Assembly: GCF_900129785.1 (NCBI RefSeq)
Contig: NZ_FSRC01000004.1
Span: 361,461 to 425,460, forward strand
Length of the DNA: 64,000 bases
Direction: 5' to 3'
Source: Algoriphagus halophilus
Lineage (GTDB): Bacteria > Bacteroidota > Bacteroidia > Cytophagales > Cyclobacteriaceae
The position numbers and the translations under genes were made by a program. Within the stretch, counting starts at the first letter, position 1, and each line of letters opens with the position of its first letter. This document shows, in pieces, positions 9,986 to 19,086 of this stretch. The notes under the pieces are model-generated. The model saw nothing but the letters and a program-made list of their open reading frames with translations. It was not told where the DNA came from and did not search any database.

Positions 9986-11305
9986 TCACCGTTTTTTCAG
10001 GTATAAAGTTTTTCTAGTAGCAGCAGTGCATTTTGCCCAATCCGCGATTCGTAAGCCGAGGATCCAAGCAATTTTCCCTCCGGAAACTAAGACTTTTGTC
10101 CTTTGCTTCTGCACCACGGGTATTTTCAAATCTATCAAAAAATCACTGATTTTTTTGCTGTTTTTCATCCCTAATGGAATAAACTTATCTCCTTCGTTCC
10201 AATTACGAATGGTTAAAGGGAATTCCAGTTGGTCCAAATCCAACATTGCATTGGCTTTGTTTGGGTCTATTTCTGAAACCTCTTCCAATTTGAGCATCTC
10301 GTATTTCCCCTCAGGCAGAGTAAATCCTAAGTCATTTTTCGTGAGTTCTATTTCATCAAAAATCAGGGCTTTAGGAGAAAGGATGATTTGTTGTCTATCG
10401 ATATTGACAACATAATCTGTAGAGGTAAAGATTTTTCCAGACTCTTGATAGGTGCAGGTTTCATAAATTTCTTTGGCTTGGTCTGAATTGAACCCATACG
10501 ACCTCAACCAAAAATAGAGCAAGGTGGTCGCTCCTTCCATGTGAATAAAGTATTGGAAATGAAGGGTTTGAAGGTCTTCTTTCTCCTGAATGCTTTTAGA
10601 CTTCCATAAATCAAAAAGTCCTGAAAATGCCTTTCCGGTATCCTTAAGTCGTTCGAAACTTGTCAGTAGATTTTCTTTGGTGTTTTCGGTGGTTTCATAC
10701 AATGCCGGTAAAGCTACCAATCGAAGTTTATTTCTTTTGTAATCTGTCTTGGTATTAGAACTATCCTCTCTCCAGCGGATGGAATTTTTTTCTGCAAACT
10801 CCTTGATTTCGTCTCTTGAAAATGGAAGTAAAGGGCGAATTAGCCAACCTCTTTTGTCTGCCATTCCGTATACCCCTTCTATGCCGGTACCTCTGGTCAA
10901 GTTTAAAAAGATCGTTTCTATTTGATCATCTTTATGATGCGCCAATACAATTCCATCCAGATTTCTGGTTTTCCGGGTTTCTTCAAACCAATCATATCGA
11001 ATTTCCCTTGCGGCCATTTGGGTGGAAATGTGTTTTTCTTCTACCGTTTGGGCAGTTTGTGCATGATGAACATGAAACTTCTTTCCCCAAGAGGCAGCAA
11101 GCTCTTTTACAAATACCTCATCCCCATCACTTTCAGAACCTCTTAAATGGAAATTCACATGAGCCACTTCAAAGGGAATCTTTGCGTGATACATCAAGGT
11201 TCCAAGACATACACTATCTAATCCGCCACTGCAGGCTAAAAGATAGTTCTTATCGGTGTCCAATAGGGACTTCTTCTTGATATGCTGGATAAAAGCTTCG
11301 ATCAT
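9986..11305 (-). CDS. tilS: tRNA(Ile)-lysidine synthase
   Basis: Attaches lysine to C34 of the tRNA(Ile) with a CAU anticodon, converting it to lysidine so that it reads AUA codons. This step is essential in nearly all bacteria. The 439-residue protein has the PP-loop ATP pyrophosphatase motif SGGLDS at residues 26-31 near the N-terminus, then the catalytic domain (GVYGMADKRGWLIRPLL), and the TilS C-terminal domain (IRNWNEGDKFIPLGM, KKISDFLIDLKIP). It is divergent from the OstA-like gene and is followed one base later by the cyclic nucleotide-binding gene. Confidence 0.96.
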   Translation of the reverse strand: MIEAFIQHIKKKSLLDTDKNYLLACSGGLDSVCLGTLMYHAKIPFEVAHVNFHLRGSESDGDEVFVKELAASWGKKFHVHHAQTAQTVEEKHISTQMAAREIRYDWFEETRKTRNLDGIVLAHHKDDQIETIFLNLTRGTGIEGVYGMADKRGWLIRPLLPFSRDEIKEFAEKNSIRWREDSSNTKTDYKRNKLRLVALPALYETTENTKENLLTSFERLKDTGKAFSGLFDLWKSKSIQEKEDLQTLHFQYFIHMEGATTLLYFWLRSYGFNSDQAKEIYETCTYQESGKIFTSTDYVVNIDRQQIILSPKALIFDEIELTKNDLGFTLPEGKYEMLKLEEVSEIDPNKANAMLDLDQLEFPLTIRNWNEGDKFIPLGMKNSKKISDFLIDLKIPVVQKQRTKVLVSGGKIAWILGLRIADWAKCTAATRKTLYLKKR

Positions 11306-11336
11306 TGATCAAAAATATCATTTTCTGCTAATTTTG
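11305..11336 (+). promoter_or_regulatory. Promoter of the OstA-like gene
   Basis: TTG at 11305-11307, a 21-base spacer, then TAATTTTG at 11329-11336, matching the Bacteroidota -33/-7 promoter form (TTG, TAnnTTTG). The ATG follows 17 bases later. The -33 element lies right beside the start codon of the divergent tilS. Confidence 0.6.
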
Positions 11337-11353
11337 CCGACATCTTAGAATTT

Positions 11354-13036
11354 ATGAATAGTCTACACCCTCGTCTTTATCTGATCCTTTCCTTCGTTTT
11401 CCTTTTGGTAAGGCAAGCCTCAGCTCAAGGTTCATCTACCTTGGAAATCAATAAAGCTGGAGAGTTGATCGGGGAGAGCGGATTTGAAAGGTTAATTGGG
11501 GATGTGGAGATGAGGCATCAAAACTCGCTGATTTATTGTGACTCTGCCTATTTTTATAGAGCAACCAATCAGGCAAGATTGTTTGGAAATGTACGGATAG
11601 TGGATCAAGAGGATCCAATTAGGACTAGCAGCGCATATGCTGAATATGACGGAAATAAAAAATTGGCCAAACTCAGAGACAACGTGGTCTTTACAAATCA
11701 AGAGACCACCTTGTACACAGATTACCTGGATTACGACCGGGAATTGAATATAGCTTACTACTTTAATGAGGGGAAAGTTGTGGATTCCGTGAATGTGCTG
11801 ACTAGTGAAAAGGGACGGTATGAAGTAAGTATTGAACAGATCACTTTTGAGGATGATGTGGTTCTGGTAAACCCAGATTATACCATGAAAACCAATGATT
11901 TGGTTTACCTAACCATCCCCAAATCAGCAGAGACAAAAGGCTTGACAAATTTAATCTCTAAAGAAGGGAATACGCTGGACGCACAGAATGGAAGTTTTTA
12001 TGATACCCAAAATAAGCAATTTCAGTTTTTTGATGGCGTGGTGGAGACAGAGACTAGTAGGGTCAAGGCCATTGAGCTTTTTTATGATGAAAACCTAGCT
12101 TACTATGAGGGTAAAAATGATGTAAGGGTATTCAATAAAGAAAGGAATGTAGAGGTCTTTGGGGATGTAGGGAAATATTGGGAAGAGAGAAAATATAGTT
12201 TGGTGTATGGGAATGCCTTGGTCCGAAAATATTTCGAACAAGACACCTTGTTCATGACTGCGGATTCTTTGATTTCACAAGACAATGAGTTGGATTCAGC
12301 AAAATTTTTACTGGCTTTTAATTCGGTCAATATTGTAAAGCAGGACCTTTCTGGAAAAGCTGACTCCTTGGTATACAATTACAACGATTCCTCTATCCAA
12401 CTTTTTAATGATCCCGTCATGTGGAACCAGAAAAGTCAGATTTCTTCTGATAGCATGACTTTTTATATCGTCAATGAAAATCTGGATAGAGTTTATCTGA
12501 AGGACAATGCATTCATTATTACCCAGGACACAATCCTGAATTTCAATCAAATGAAAGGAAGGAAGATGATGGGTTATTTTAGTGAAGGGCAAATTTCAAA
12601 AATGGATATCGATGGGAACGGGGAGTCGCTCTACTTTGTATTGGAGGCTGACACTGCTTCTCAAGGTATCAATATGACGAAAAGCGCTACTATCAAGTTG
12701 GGATTTAATGAAGGAGCAATTCAGAGAGTCAATTATGGCATTAAACCTGATGGGAGGTTTATCCCATTTCAGAATTTAGACGAGGATAATTCCAAGCTTT
12801 CAGGGTTTAATTGGAGGTTTGAAGAAAGGCCGGATATGGATACGATTATGAAGTGGAGGACTCCAGTTGAGATTGATCCTGATTTGAAAAATTTATTTAA
12901 AGTTCCTCAAGTAGAAATTAGAATGCCTACTGATGAAGAGATAGAGGAAGAGCTAAAAAAGCGAGGAGCAATGCCTGTAAAGCGGGTTTTTGAACAAAAG
13001 AAAAGTCCAATAAAAAGCGGTAACGTACAATCCTAG
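11354..13036 (+). CDS. OstA/LptA-like protein, putative LPS transport component
   Basis: A 560-residue exported protein with a signal peptide ending near ASAQ (about residue 25). The body is a long run of short beta strands in the OstA style (FGNVRIVDQEDPIRTSSAYAEY, DNVVFTNQETTLYTDYLDYD), the beta-jellyroll fold that binds lipid A chains in LptA and the LptD N-terminus. Bacteroidota commonly encode such longer OstA-like proteins in place of, or beside, a short LptA. The C-terminal 60 residues are acidic then basic and look unstructured. Role in carrying LPS across the periplasm is inferred from family membership. It is followed by a 127-base gap and a separate promoter. Confidence 0.75.
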   Translation: MNSLHPRLYLILSFVFLLVRQASAQGSSTLEINKAGELIGESGFERLIGDVEMRHQNSLIYCDSAYFYRATNQARLFGNVRIVDQEDPIRTSSAYAEYDGNKKLAKLRDNVVFTNQETTLYTDYLDYDRELNIAYYFNEGKVVDSVNVLTSEKGRYEVSIEQITFEDDVVLVNPDYTMKTNDLVYLTIPKSAETKGLTNLISKEGNTLDAQNGSFYDTQNKQFQFFDGVVETETSRVKAIELFYDENLAYYEGKNDVRVFNKERNVEVFGDVGKYWEERKYSLVYGNALVRKYFEQDTLFMTADSLISQDNELDSAKFLLAFNSVNIVKQDLSGKADSLVYNYNDSSIQLFNDPVMWNQKSQISSDSMTFYIVNENLDRVYLKDNAFIITQDTILNFNQMKGRKMMGYFSEGQISKMDIDGNGESLYFVLEADTASQGINMTKSATIKLGFNEGAIQRVNYGIKPDGRFIPFQNLDEDNSKLSGFNWRFEERPDMDTIMKWRTPVEIDPDLKNLFKVPQVEIRMPTDEEIEEELKKRGAMPVKRVFEQKKSPIKSGNVQS

Positions 13037-13100
13037 AAAAAATTTTATCAAGGTTAACAAGAATTAACCCATTTTTTCTGTGTTCTGATTAACATCGAAC

Positions 13101-13108
13101 TAATTTTG
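13101..13108 (+). promoter_or_regulatory. Candidate -7 box for the T9SS cargo gene
   Basis: TAATTTTG matches TAnnTTTG and lies 55 bases before the ATG at 13164. I did not find a clear TTG at the expected -33 distance, so this is a weaker call than the other promoters. Confidence 0.4.
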
Positions 13109-13163
13109 TGCGTATATTGAATACTGTGAAAACAGATATGTCGCTTATTGATTAGAACTTTAC

Positions 13164-13880
13164 ATGAATAATTTCCTCAAACTTTTTATGTGGCTTTGCC
13201 TAATGTTTCCGCTATTTGCGGGAGCACAGCAAACTCGCGTGTTGAGTGAAAACTTGGAGTTTACCGGAGATTTAAGCACAACCCAACGAAAAACGGTAAT
13301 TCTTCAAAACGAATCAAATCAATCCAAAACATACTTTCTGAAAAATATTAATGGAAACATAGGGTCTTCTCAACATGTGAAGATTTGTATTGGGGATGAA
13401 TGTTTTGACCCCAAAAAGGATTTGGCGAAAATTAAGATTACCCTGGCTCCTGGGGAAGTGATGACAGATTTGTATCTGGATTTTGATATGGGGATTGTGG
13501 AGACTAAAGGGAATTTCGATCTAAACTTCGTGAATCTTGAAAATATCAGGGAATCATTTGTAGTGGAGGCACGTTACGATGTTTCCAATCCCAATAAAAA
13601 AGTGGATGAATTCGACTACAAAGAATTGACATTAAGTGATATTTATCCGAATCCAAGTAACCGAATCGCCCAATTGGATTACCAGTTAAAATATCCTAAT
13701 GTTCAGGCAAAAATCGCTATAAATAGTTTTATTGGGAATCCAGTCGCTGAATATCAGTTGGACCCCGAACGAAATTCTTTGGTGATCAACGTTTCTGATT
13801 TCAACCCTGGCGTTTATTTCTACACGCTTTTTGTGGACAATAAAAATATTGTGACCAAGAAGCTCGTTGTCAAGAAGTAA
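13164..13880 (+). CDS. Secreted protein with type IX secretion C-terminal sorting domain
   Basis: A 238-residue protein with an N-terminal signal peptide (cleavage near FAGAQ). Residues 22-145 form a beta-rich domain with a CIGDECFD pair of cysteines. The last about 80 residues are a type A sorting domain: it opens with LSDIYPNPSNRIAQLDYQL and ends in NPGVYFYTLFVDNKNIVTKKLVVKK-like strands, the pattern recognised by the T9SS translocon and sortase-like PorU. The protein should therefore cross the outer membrane by T9SS; a component of that system, PorD, is encoded 2.5 kb downstream. The function of the passenger domain is unknown. Confidence 0.85.
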   Translation: MNNFLKLFMWLCLMFPLFAGAQQTRVLSENLEFTGDLSTTQRKTVILQNESNQSKTYFLKNINGNIGSSQHVKICIGDECFDPKKDLAKIKITLAPGEVMTDLYLDFDMGIVETKGNFDLNFVNLENIRESFVVEARYDVSNPNKKVDEFDYKELTLSDIYPNPSNRIAQLDYQLKYPNVQAKIAINSFIGNPVAEYQLDPERNSLVINVSDFNPGVYFYTLFVDNKNIVTKKLVVKK

Positions 13881-13906
13881 GAAGCAATCTCTCTTTCAAT
13901 TACCAT

Positions 13907-13936
13907 TTGAATCCGAATAATTATCCCGTATATTTG
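13907..13936 (+). promoter_or_regulatory. Promoter of bamD
   Basis: TTG (13907-13909), a 19-base spacer and TATATTTG (13929-13936) fit the Bacteroidota promoter closely. Transcription should start about 6-7 bases downstream, at 13942-13943, only about 5 bases before the chosen bamD ATG, so the mRNA would be almost leaderless. Confidence 0.7.
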
Positions 13937-13947
13937 CGGTCTTGAAA

Positions 13948-14853
13948 ATGAAAATGCGCGTACACAACATTATCGTTCTAGTAATATTAATTGCAGTAAG
14001 TGCCTGTGGTCCTTTCAACAAGCTTGAAAAAAGCACAAACTGGGAGGAATTATACGAAGGGGCTAATAAGTATTACCAAGAAGGAGAATATAATAAAGCG
14101 ATCATCCTTTATGATAAGGTTTTACCTGTAATTAGAGGAAGTGAAAAAGCAGAACTAGCTGATTACAATTATGCCAACTGTCATTTTAAGACAAAAAGGT
14201 ATATTGAAGCCGCTGGTTACTTTAATAACTTCTTTAGAACCTACAATCGAAGCCCTTTGGCAGAGGAAGCATTATTTATGCATGCTTATTCTTTGTACCT
14301 TGATGCTCCTGATTATAATTTGGATCAACAAAGTAGTCAAGAGGCTGTTTCCGCAATCCAACAATTTGTAACAAGATTTCCAGGATCTTCCAGTTATGAA
14401 AGAGCCATGGAAATGTTGAGTGATTTGGAAACAAGGTTTGAAGAAAAGGCATATCAGGAATCTTCCATGTACTACAGACTGAAAGATGGTTTGTACCCGG
14501 GAGATTTTCTTAGAGCTTGCATCGTGAACTTTCAGAATTTTGCCAAAGACTACCCAGAAAGTAAGTACAATGAAGAGTTGGCTTATAAATTAGTGGAGGT
14601 GTCCACAGAGTATGCAAAAAATTCTGCGTACTTGAAGAAGGAAGAACGATTGACTGATGCTTTAAGGTTTGCAGGGGATTTCTACAGGAAATATCCGGAA
14701 AGTGGATACACTGCAGAAGTAAAGACCTTTGAGGAAGAAGCAAGAGAAGAAATGCAAGATCACTTAGATTTGAAGAAGCGTGTAGCAGAAAGAGCAGCGG
14801 CTCAAGAGGCAGAGAGAAAAGCTACTCTAGGTGCAATTGATAATAATAATTAA
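13948..14853 (+). CDS. bamD: Outer membrane protein assembly factor BamD
   Basis: An outer-membrane lipoprotein of the BAM complex that helps fold barrel proteins. The 301-residue protein has a lipoprotein signal (lipid-anchored Cys in VSACGP) and a superhelix of TPR-like repeats (YYQEGEYNKAIILYDKVLP, YNYANCHFKTKRYIEAAGYF, PLAEEALFMHAYSLY), as in known BamD. It is longer than E. coli BamD (245 aa), which is normal in Bacteroidota. I chose the ATG at 13948 (13954 is also possible); a TTG at 13942 falls on the predicted transcript start and is unlikely. It is the first gene of bamD-rpoZ-coaBC-porD-recN. Confidence 0.88.
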   Translation: MKMRVHNIIVLVILIAVSACGPFNKLEKSTNWEELYEGANKYYQEGEYNKAIILYDKVLPVIRGSEKAELADYNYANCHFKTKRYIEAAGYFNNFFRTYNRSPLAEEALFMHAYSLYLDAPDYNLDQQSSQEAVSAIQQFVTRFPGSSSYERAMEMLSDLETRFEEKAYQESSMYYRLKDGLYPGDFLRACIVNFQNFAKDYPESKYNEELAYKLVEVSTEYAKNSAYLKKEERLTDALRFAGDFYRKYPESGYTAEVKTFEEEAREEMQDHLDLKKRVAERAAAQEAERKATLGAIDNNN

Positions 14854-14876
14854 ACGAAACTTAAATAGATCAAAAT

Positions 14877-15191
14877 ATGGCAATTAATCCGTCAATTATT
14901 ACTCGTGATTTGGATAAAATCGCAGATAAGACTGGAAACCTTTATGAGTCTCTTCATATTGTAGGTCAAAGAGCTAAACAAATTTCTTCTTCTTTGAAAG
15001 AAGAGTTGAATAATAAGCTTTCTGAGTTTGCATCTACAGTAGACAATCTAGAAGAAGTTTTCGAAAATAAAGAGCAGATTGAAATTTCTAAGTTTTACGA
15101 AAGAATGCCTAAACCTTCTACCATAGCTATGGAAGAGTTTATGGAAGATAAGGTTTACTTTAGATACCCTTCTGAAGAAGCAGGAGAGTAA
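14877..15191 (+). CDS. rpoZ: RNA polymerase omega subunit (RpoZ-like)
   Basis: A 104-residue acidic protein. The N-terminal part (IITRDLDKIADKTGNLYESLHIVGQRAKQI) fits the omega-chain fold, where the RAKQI helix contacts the RNA polymerase beta-prime C-terminus. Omega aids folding and stability of the core enzyme. It lies 23 bases after bamD and 5 bases before coaBC. The same neighbourhood is common in Bacteroidota, which supports the call since the sequence itself is short and divergent from the E. coli protein. Confidence 0.8.
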   Translation: MAINPSIITRDLDKIADKTGNLYESLHIVGQRAKQISSSLKEELNNKLSEFASTVDNLEEVFENKEQIEISKFYERMPKPSTIAMEEFMEDKVYFRYPSEEAGE

Positions 15192-15196
15192 TTCTT

Positions 15197-16405
15197 ATGG
15201 ACCTCAAGGGTAAGAAAATAATATTGGGAGTAACCGGGAGTATTGCCGCTTACAAATCAGCCTATCTTACTCGTTTATTAATCAAATCTGGAGCAGAAGT
15301 GCAAATAATTATGAGCGCTTCTGCTCTTGATTTTATTACCCCTCTGACTTTAGCAACCCTTTCCAAAAAGCCCGTATTAGTCGAGTTTCAAAAAGATGAG
15401 ACCGGAGTATGGAATAACCACGTGGAGTTGGGTTTGTGGGCAGATTTATTTTTAGTGGCACCAATCAGCGCCAATACTATTGCCAAGTTTGCAAATGGGC
15501 TTTGCGACAATTTACTTACTGCAACCTACCTCTCCGCTAGGTGTCCTGTCATGATTGCACCTGCAATGGACTTGGATATGTATCAGCACCCAGCTGTTCG
15601 CCATAATTTGGAGAAGCTGGTTTCTTTTGGGAACCATGTCTTGGAATCTGAAATAGGTGAACTGGCAAGTGGTTTATCCGGGCAAGGGAGAATGATGGAG
15701 CCAGAATCGATCTTGGATCAGGTCATCCAATTTTTTCATACTCAATCAGATTACCAAAACAAAAAGGTGTTGATTACAATGGGACCTACCCAGGAGGCTA
15801 TGGATCCTGTTCGATTTATCAGTAATCACTCCAGCGGAAAAATGGGCTATGCCTTGGCTAAGGCCTTTCAGGCTAGAGGAGCAGAAGTTTATGTGATCTC
15901 AGGACCTATTTCTTTGAACGTTGATAAATCTGAGTTTCATTGGACTGATGTGAAATCAGCCAAGGAAATGTATCATGCTGCTCATAAGCTTCATGGTTTA
16001 ATGGATATTTGTGTGTTTGCAGCTGCAGTAGCTGATTATGCACCCGCTGAAGTAGCTCCTGAGAAAATCAAAAAGAGTGAAGCAGATTTGTCCTTGAAAA
16101 TGGTGAAGAATGTAGATATAGCCTTTGAACTAGGGAAGTTGAAGCACCCGGGACAATTGCACGTTGGCTTTGCCTTGGAAACTCAAAATGAGTCTGAAAA
16201 TGCAAAGGCAAAACTGGATAAGAAAAACTTTGATCTTATCGTTTTAAATTCAATGAGAGAGACTGGCGCAGGATTTAAAGTAGATACTAATAAAGTTCAT
16301 ATTTACCAATCTTCAGGTCATTCAGTAAGTTCAGAAGTAGATACCAAGGCTAAAATTGCTGAATTGATTTTGGATCAGATCAAATTGGTTCCAATTGGAG
16401 TGTGA
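15197..16405 (+). CDS. coaBC: Bifunctional phosphopantothenoylcysteine decarboxylase / phosphopantothenate-cysteine ligase
   Basis: Catalyses two steps of coenzyme A synthesis: ligation of cysteine to 4'-phosphopantothenate and FMN-dependent decarboxylation of the product. The 402-residue protein has the CoaC domain first (GSIAAYKSAYLTRLL, residues 14-28; catalytic His75 in NHVELG; substrate loop APAMDLDMY, residues 121-129). The CoaB domain follows with GPTQEAMDPVRFISN and SSGKMGYALA. In the CoaC flexible flap the usual catalytic Cys is replaced: the stretch reads LASGLSGQGRM, with Ser158 where E. coli has Cys158 in ACGDIGPGRM. The gene lies 5 bases after rpoZ. Confidence 0.95.
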   Translation: MDLKGKKIILGVTGSIAAYKSAYLTRLLIKSGAEVQIIMSASALDFITPLTLATLSKKPVLVEFQKDETGVWNNHVELGLWADLFLVAPISANTIAKFANGLCDNLLTATYLSARCPVMIAPAMDLDMYQHPAVRHNLEKLVSFGNHVLESEIGELASGLSGQGRMMEPESILDQVIQFFHTQSDYQNKKVLITMGPTQEAMDPVRFISNHSSGKMGYALAKAFQARGAEVYVISGPISLNVDKSEFHWTDVKSAKEMYHAAHKLHGLMDICVFAAAVADYAPAEVAPEKIKKSEADLSLKMVKNVDIAFELGKLKHPGQLHVGFALETQNESENAKAKLDKKNFDLIVLNSMRETGAGFKVDTNKVHIYQSSGHSVSSEVDTKAKIAELILDQIKLVPIGV

Positions 16406-16433
16406 ACTTGAATATTTCATTATTTTTAAATCT

Positions 16434-17336
16434 ATGAAGAAAGCGACATTAGGTTTGTTTTTGATTTTTTTGAGCCATTTAGGCTTCTCTCAAGAACTCA
16501 ATTTTACCGTCATTATCAACAGTGACCGGGCAAGAATACAGAATACGACGGTTTTCAATACTATGAAAACCAGTTTCGAGCAATTCTTAAATGGAAGGTC
16601 CTGGACCACGGATGAGTTTCGACCAGAGGAGCGTATTAAGGGGAATTTATTGATTACCATCAACGATGTGCCTCAAGTAGGGGTGTATAATGCGACGGTC
16701 CAGATTCAGACTGTTCGCCCCATCTATGGGACGAATTACGAAAGTCTGCTTTTTAATTTTGCGGACAGAAATTGGAATTTCGAATACATTGAATCTCAAC
16801 CCCTGGAATTTAATCGATTTAATTTTCTGAATAATATCAGCTCTTTGTTAGGCTATTATGCGCACATCGCTTTGGGGATAGATTATGATAGTTTTTCGAG
16901 TAAAGGAGGCGAGGATTTCTTTGAAGTAGCGAATGATATTGTAAACAATGCTCAACAATCAGGTAGGCCAGGTTGGGTTCAAAGTCCAACAGATAGAAGA
17001 AACAGGTATTGGTTGATCAATGATTTGTATACTTCTTCTGTTTATGCTCCAATACGTGAGGCTTATTATTTATATCATCGTCAAGGATTAGATATATTAC
17101 AAATTGAGCCTGAAAAAGCTTATGAAAATATGTTGGAGGCAATTCGTTTGGTAGCCGAAGCGAACAAGGCCCAGCCAAACGGGATATTGACAATTACCTT
17201 TATGGATGCTAAAGGGGATGAGATTGCCCAAGTATTTAAAAATGCTTCCCTGGAAATCCGAACAGAATTAGTGGAACTTTTATTGGAAGTGGATCCCAAT
17301 AATGCCAGAAAATACAATGAGTTGACGAAAAGCTAA
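16434..17336 (+). CDS. porD: Type IX secretion protein PorD (DUF4835 family)
   Basis: A 300-residue periplasmic/outer-membrane protein with a signal peptide (MKKATLGLFLIFLSHLGFSQ). The body (ELNFTVIINSDRARIQNTTVFNTMKTSFEQFLNGRSW) matches the DUF4835 family, named PorD for its need in type IX secretion. Its exact place in the T9SS is not settled. The ATG at 16434 is preferred because it opens the signal peptide; an in-frame TTG at 16395 overlaps coaBC. Position between coaBC and recN is typical of the phylum. Confidence 0.85.
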   Translation: MKKATLGLFLIFLSHLGFSQELNFTVIINSDRARIQNTTVFNTMKTSFEQFLNGRSWTTDEFRPEERIKGNLLITINDVPQVGVYNATVQIQTVRPIYGTNYESLLFNFADRNWNFEYIESQPLEFNRFNFLNNISSLLGYYAHIALGIDYDSFSSKGGEDFFEVANDIVNNAQQSGRPGWVQSPTDRRNRYWLINDLYTSSVYAPIREAYYLYHRQGLDILQIEPEKAYENMLEAIRLVAEANKAQPNGILTITFMDAKGDEIAQVFKNASLEIRTELVELLLEVDPNNARKYNELTKS

Positions 17337-17354
17337 TCGCGATTTATAACTTTG
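17322..17354 (+). promoter_or_regulatory. Promoter of recN
   Basis: TTG (17322-17324), a 22-base spacer and TAACTTTG (17347-17354). The -33 part lies in the end of porD. The recN ATG follows 21 bases after the box, so recN can be transcribed independently of the upstream operon. Confidence 0.6.
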
Positions 17355-17375
17355 TGCTTTTCCCAATAATTACCC

Positions 17376-19028
17376 ATGCTTACATCACTGAGTATTCAAA
17401 ATTATGCCCTCATAGATCAACTGCTGATGAAACCCAGCAGTGGATTGAATATGATTACTGGGGAGACTGGTGCAGGTAAATCCATCATGCTTGGTGCTGT
17501 GGGTCTCCTTTTAGGAAATAGGGCAGATACCAAAGTCCTTCTTTTTGAAGACAAGAAATGTATCGTGGAAGGGGTATTTGAAATTGGAGAATATGGGCTA
17601 AATGAGTTTTTTGAGCAGCAGGATTTAGATTATGAATCTACCTGTATTATCAGAAGGGAAATCAGCCCCAGTGGAAAATCCCGTTCCTTTATTAATGATA
17701 CGCCAGTTCTTCTCGATTTTCTGAAATTTCTGGGTTCGAAACTAATGGATGTGCATTCCCAGCATGATACCTTACAGCTAGGTTCTGGATCTTATCAACT
17801 CAGTTTGATTGATGCCTTTGCCCAAAGTAAAGCGGAATTAAGGGCTTACCAGGAGGACTTTAAAAAGTTTAAGAAGCTTCAAAAGGAATTTCAAGAGATT
17901 CAAAATAAAGCACAAGAGTTACAGAAAGAGGCTGATTTTAACCAATTTCAATTAGAGGAGCTAAGTAGCTTAAGCCTTCAGGAAGGGGAGCAGGATGAAC
18001 TGGAATCCAGCCAAGAGGTACTGGAGAATGCGGAGGAAATCAAAATGAAAATCAATGAAATGCTAAATCTTTTTGAAGATGAGCAGTTCGGGATTATTCA
18101 GGGATTGACACAGGTGAAACATGGATTGGAATCTTTGGAAAAGCTAGCTCACAAGTTTGCTCCACTAAAAGAACGATTCCAAAGTCTATTCATTGATTTG
18201 AAGGATTTATCAGAAACCCTAAGTGATGAAGAAGCTGGGGTGGAAGTAGATTTTGACCGACTGGAGGAAACAAGAGATAGGCTAAGTAAGATTTATCAGC
18301 TTCAAAAGAAGCATGGCCTTCCTACTGTAGAGGATTTGATGGCATTGGAAAGGGAACTTGCAGATAAGGTTTTCCAATTTCAAAATTTGGACGAGACATT
18401 AGAGGCTGCTAAGAATAATTTAAAGCTGTCGGAAGAAGCTGTCCTGAAATCAGGAAAAGCATTAACCAAAAAGAGAAGTGCGTGCTTTGCTACATTTCAA
18501 AAAGAGATGGAAGCACTTTTGGTGGAGTTGGGAATGGAAAATTCAAAACTTCAAGTCGAGTTAAACTCGATCGCCCCAACTTCCAATGGGATGGATGAGG
18601 TCGAGTTATTGTTTTCCGCAAATAAAGGGACTTCCTTACAACCTCTTAAAAAAGTTGCCTCAGGAGGAGAGTTTTCAAGATTATTATTTGCCATTAAATA
18701 CTTAATGGCAGATAAAATGGCGATGCCTACTTTAATCTTTGATGAAATTGATACAGGGATATCAGGGGAGGTTGCCCTACAGATGGTGAGAATGATGAAA
18801 GAAATTTCTGGGAGGCACCAAGTGATTTGCATTACCCATTTGCCTCAAGTGGCAGGAAAAGGCGATGTTCATTATTTCGTTTACAAGGATAATTCTTCTC
18901 ATAAAACCATCAGTAAAATCAAGGAATTAAGTGCTGATGAAAGGGTTTTGGAGCTTGCCAAGATGATTGGTGGGGCGAATCCGAGTGACTCTGCGTTGAA
19001 GAGTGCCAAGGAGCTATTAAGGGTATAA
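17376..19028 (+). CDS. recN: DNA repair protein RecN
   Basis: An SMC-like ATPase that tethers broken DNA ends in recombinational repair. The 550-residue length is standard. Walker A is GETGAGKS at residues 29-36, the middle (about 160-360) is an interrupted coiled coil rich in Glu, Lys and Leu, the signature motif follows LKKVASGGEFSRLLFA, and Walker B is TLIFDEIDTGISGE. The ITHLPQVA switch segment is also present. It has its own promoter candidate and ends 86 bases before fabI. Confidence 0.96.
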   Translation: MLTSLSIQNYALIDQLLMKPSSGLNMITGETGAGKSIMLGAVGLLLGNRADTKVLLFEDKKCIVEGVFEIGEYGLNEFFEQQDLDYESTCIIRREISPSGKSRSFINDTPVLLDFLKFLGSKLMDVHSQHDTLQLGSGSYQLSLIDAFAQSKAELRAYQEDFKKFKKLQKEFQEIQNKAQELQKEADFNQFQLEELSSLSLQEGEQDELESSQEVLENAEEIKMKINEMLNLFEDEQFGIIQGLTQVKHGLESLEKLAHKFAPLKERFQSLFIDLKDLSETLSDEEAGVEVDFDRLEETRDRLSKIYQLQKKHGLPTVEDLMALERELADKVFQFQNLDETLEAAKNNLKLSEEAVLKSGKALTKKRSACFATFQKEMEALLVELGMENSKLQVELNSIAPTSNGMDEVELLFSANKGTSLQPLKKVASGGEFSRLLFAIKYLMADKMAMPTLIFDEIDTGISGEVALQMVRMMKEISGRHQVICITHLPQVAGKGDVHYFVYKDNSSHKTISKIKELSADERVLELAKMIGGANPSDSALKSAKELLRV

Positions 19029-19086
19029 GAGATAGTAAGCGCTATACAGTAGGGACTGAATGCCAAATTTTCTCTATTTTTACGCA

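Noticed and set aside
9972..10415. 147-codon plus-strand frame across the tilS end
   Set aside because: Antisense to tilS and the cyclic nucleotide-binding gene, with no start context or family resemblance.
11310..11317. TATTTTTG box on the minus strand as the tilS promoter
   Set aside because: It would place the transcript start on the start codon itself and no -33 element was found, so support is too thin.
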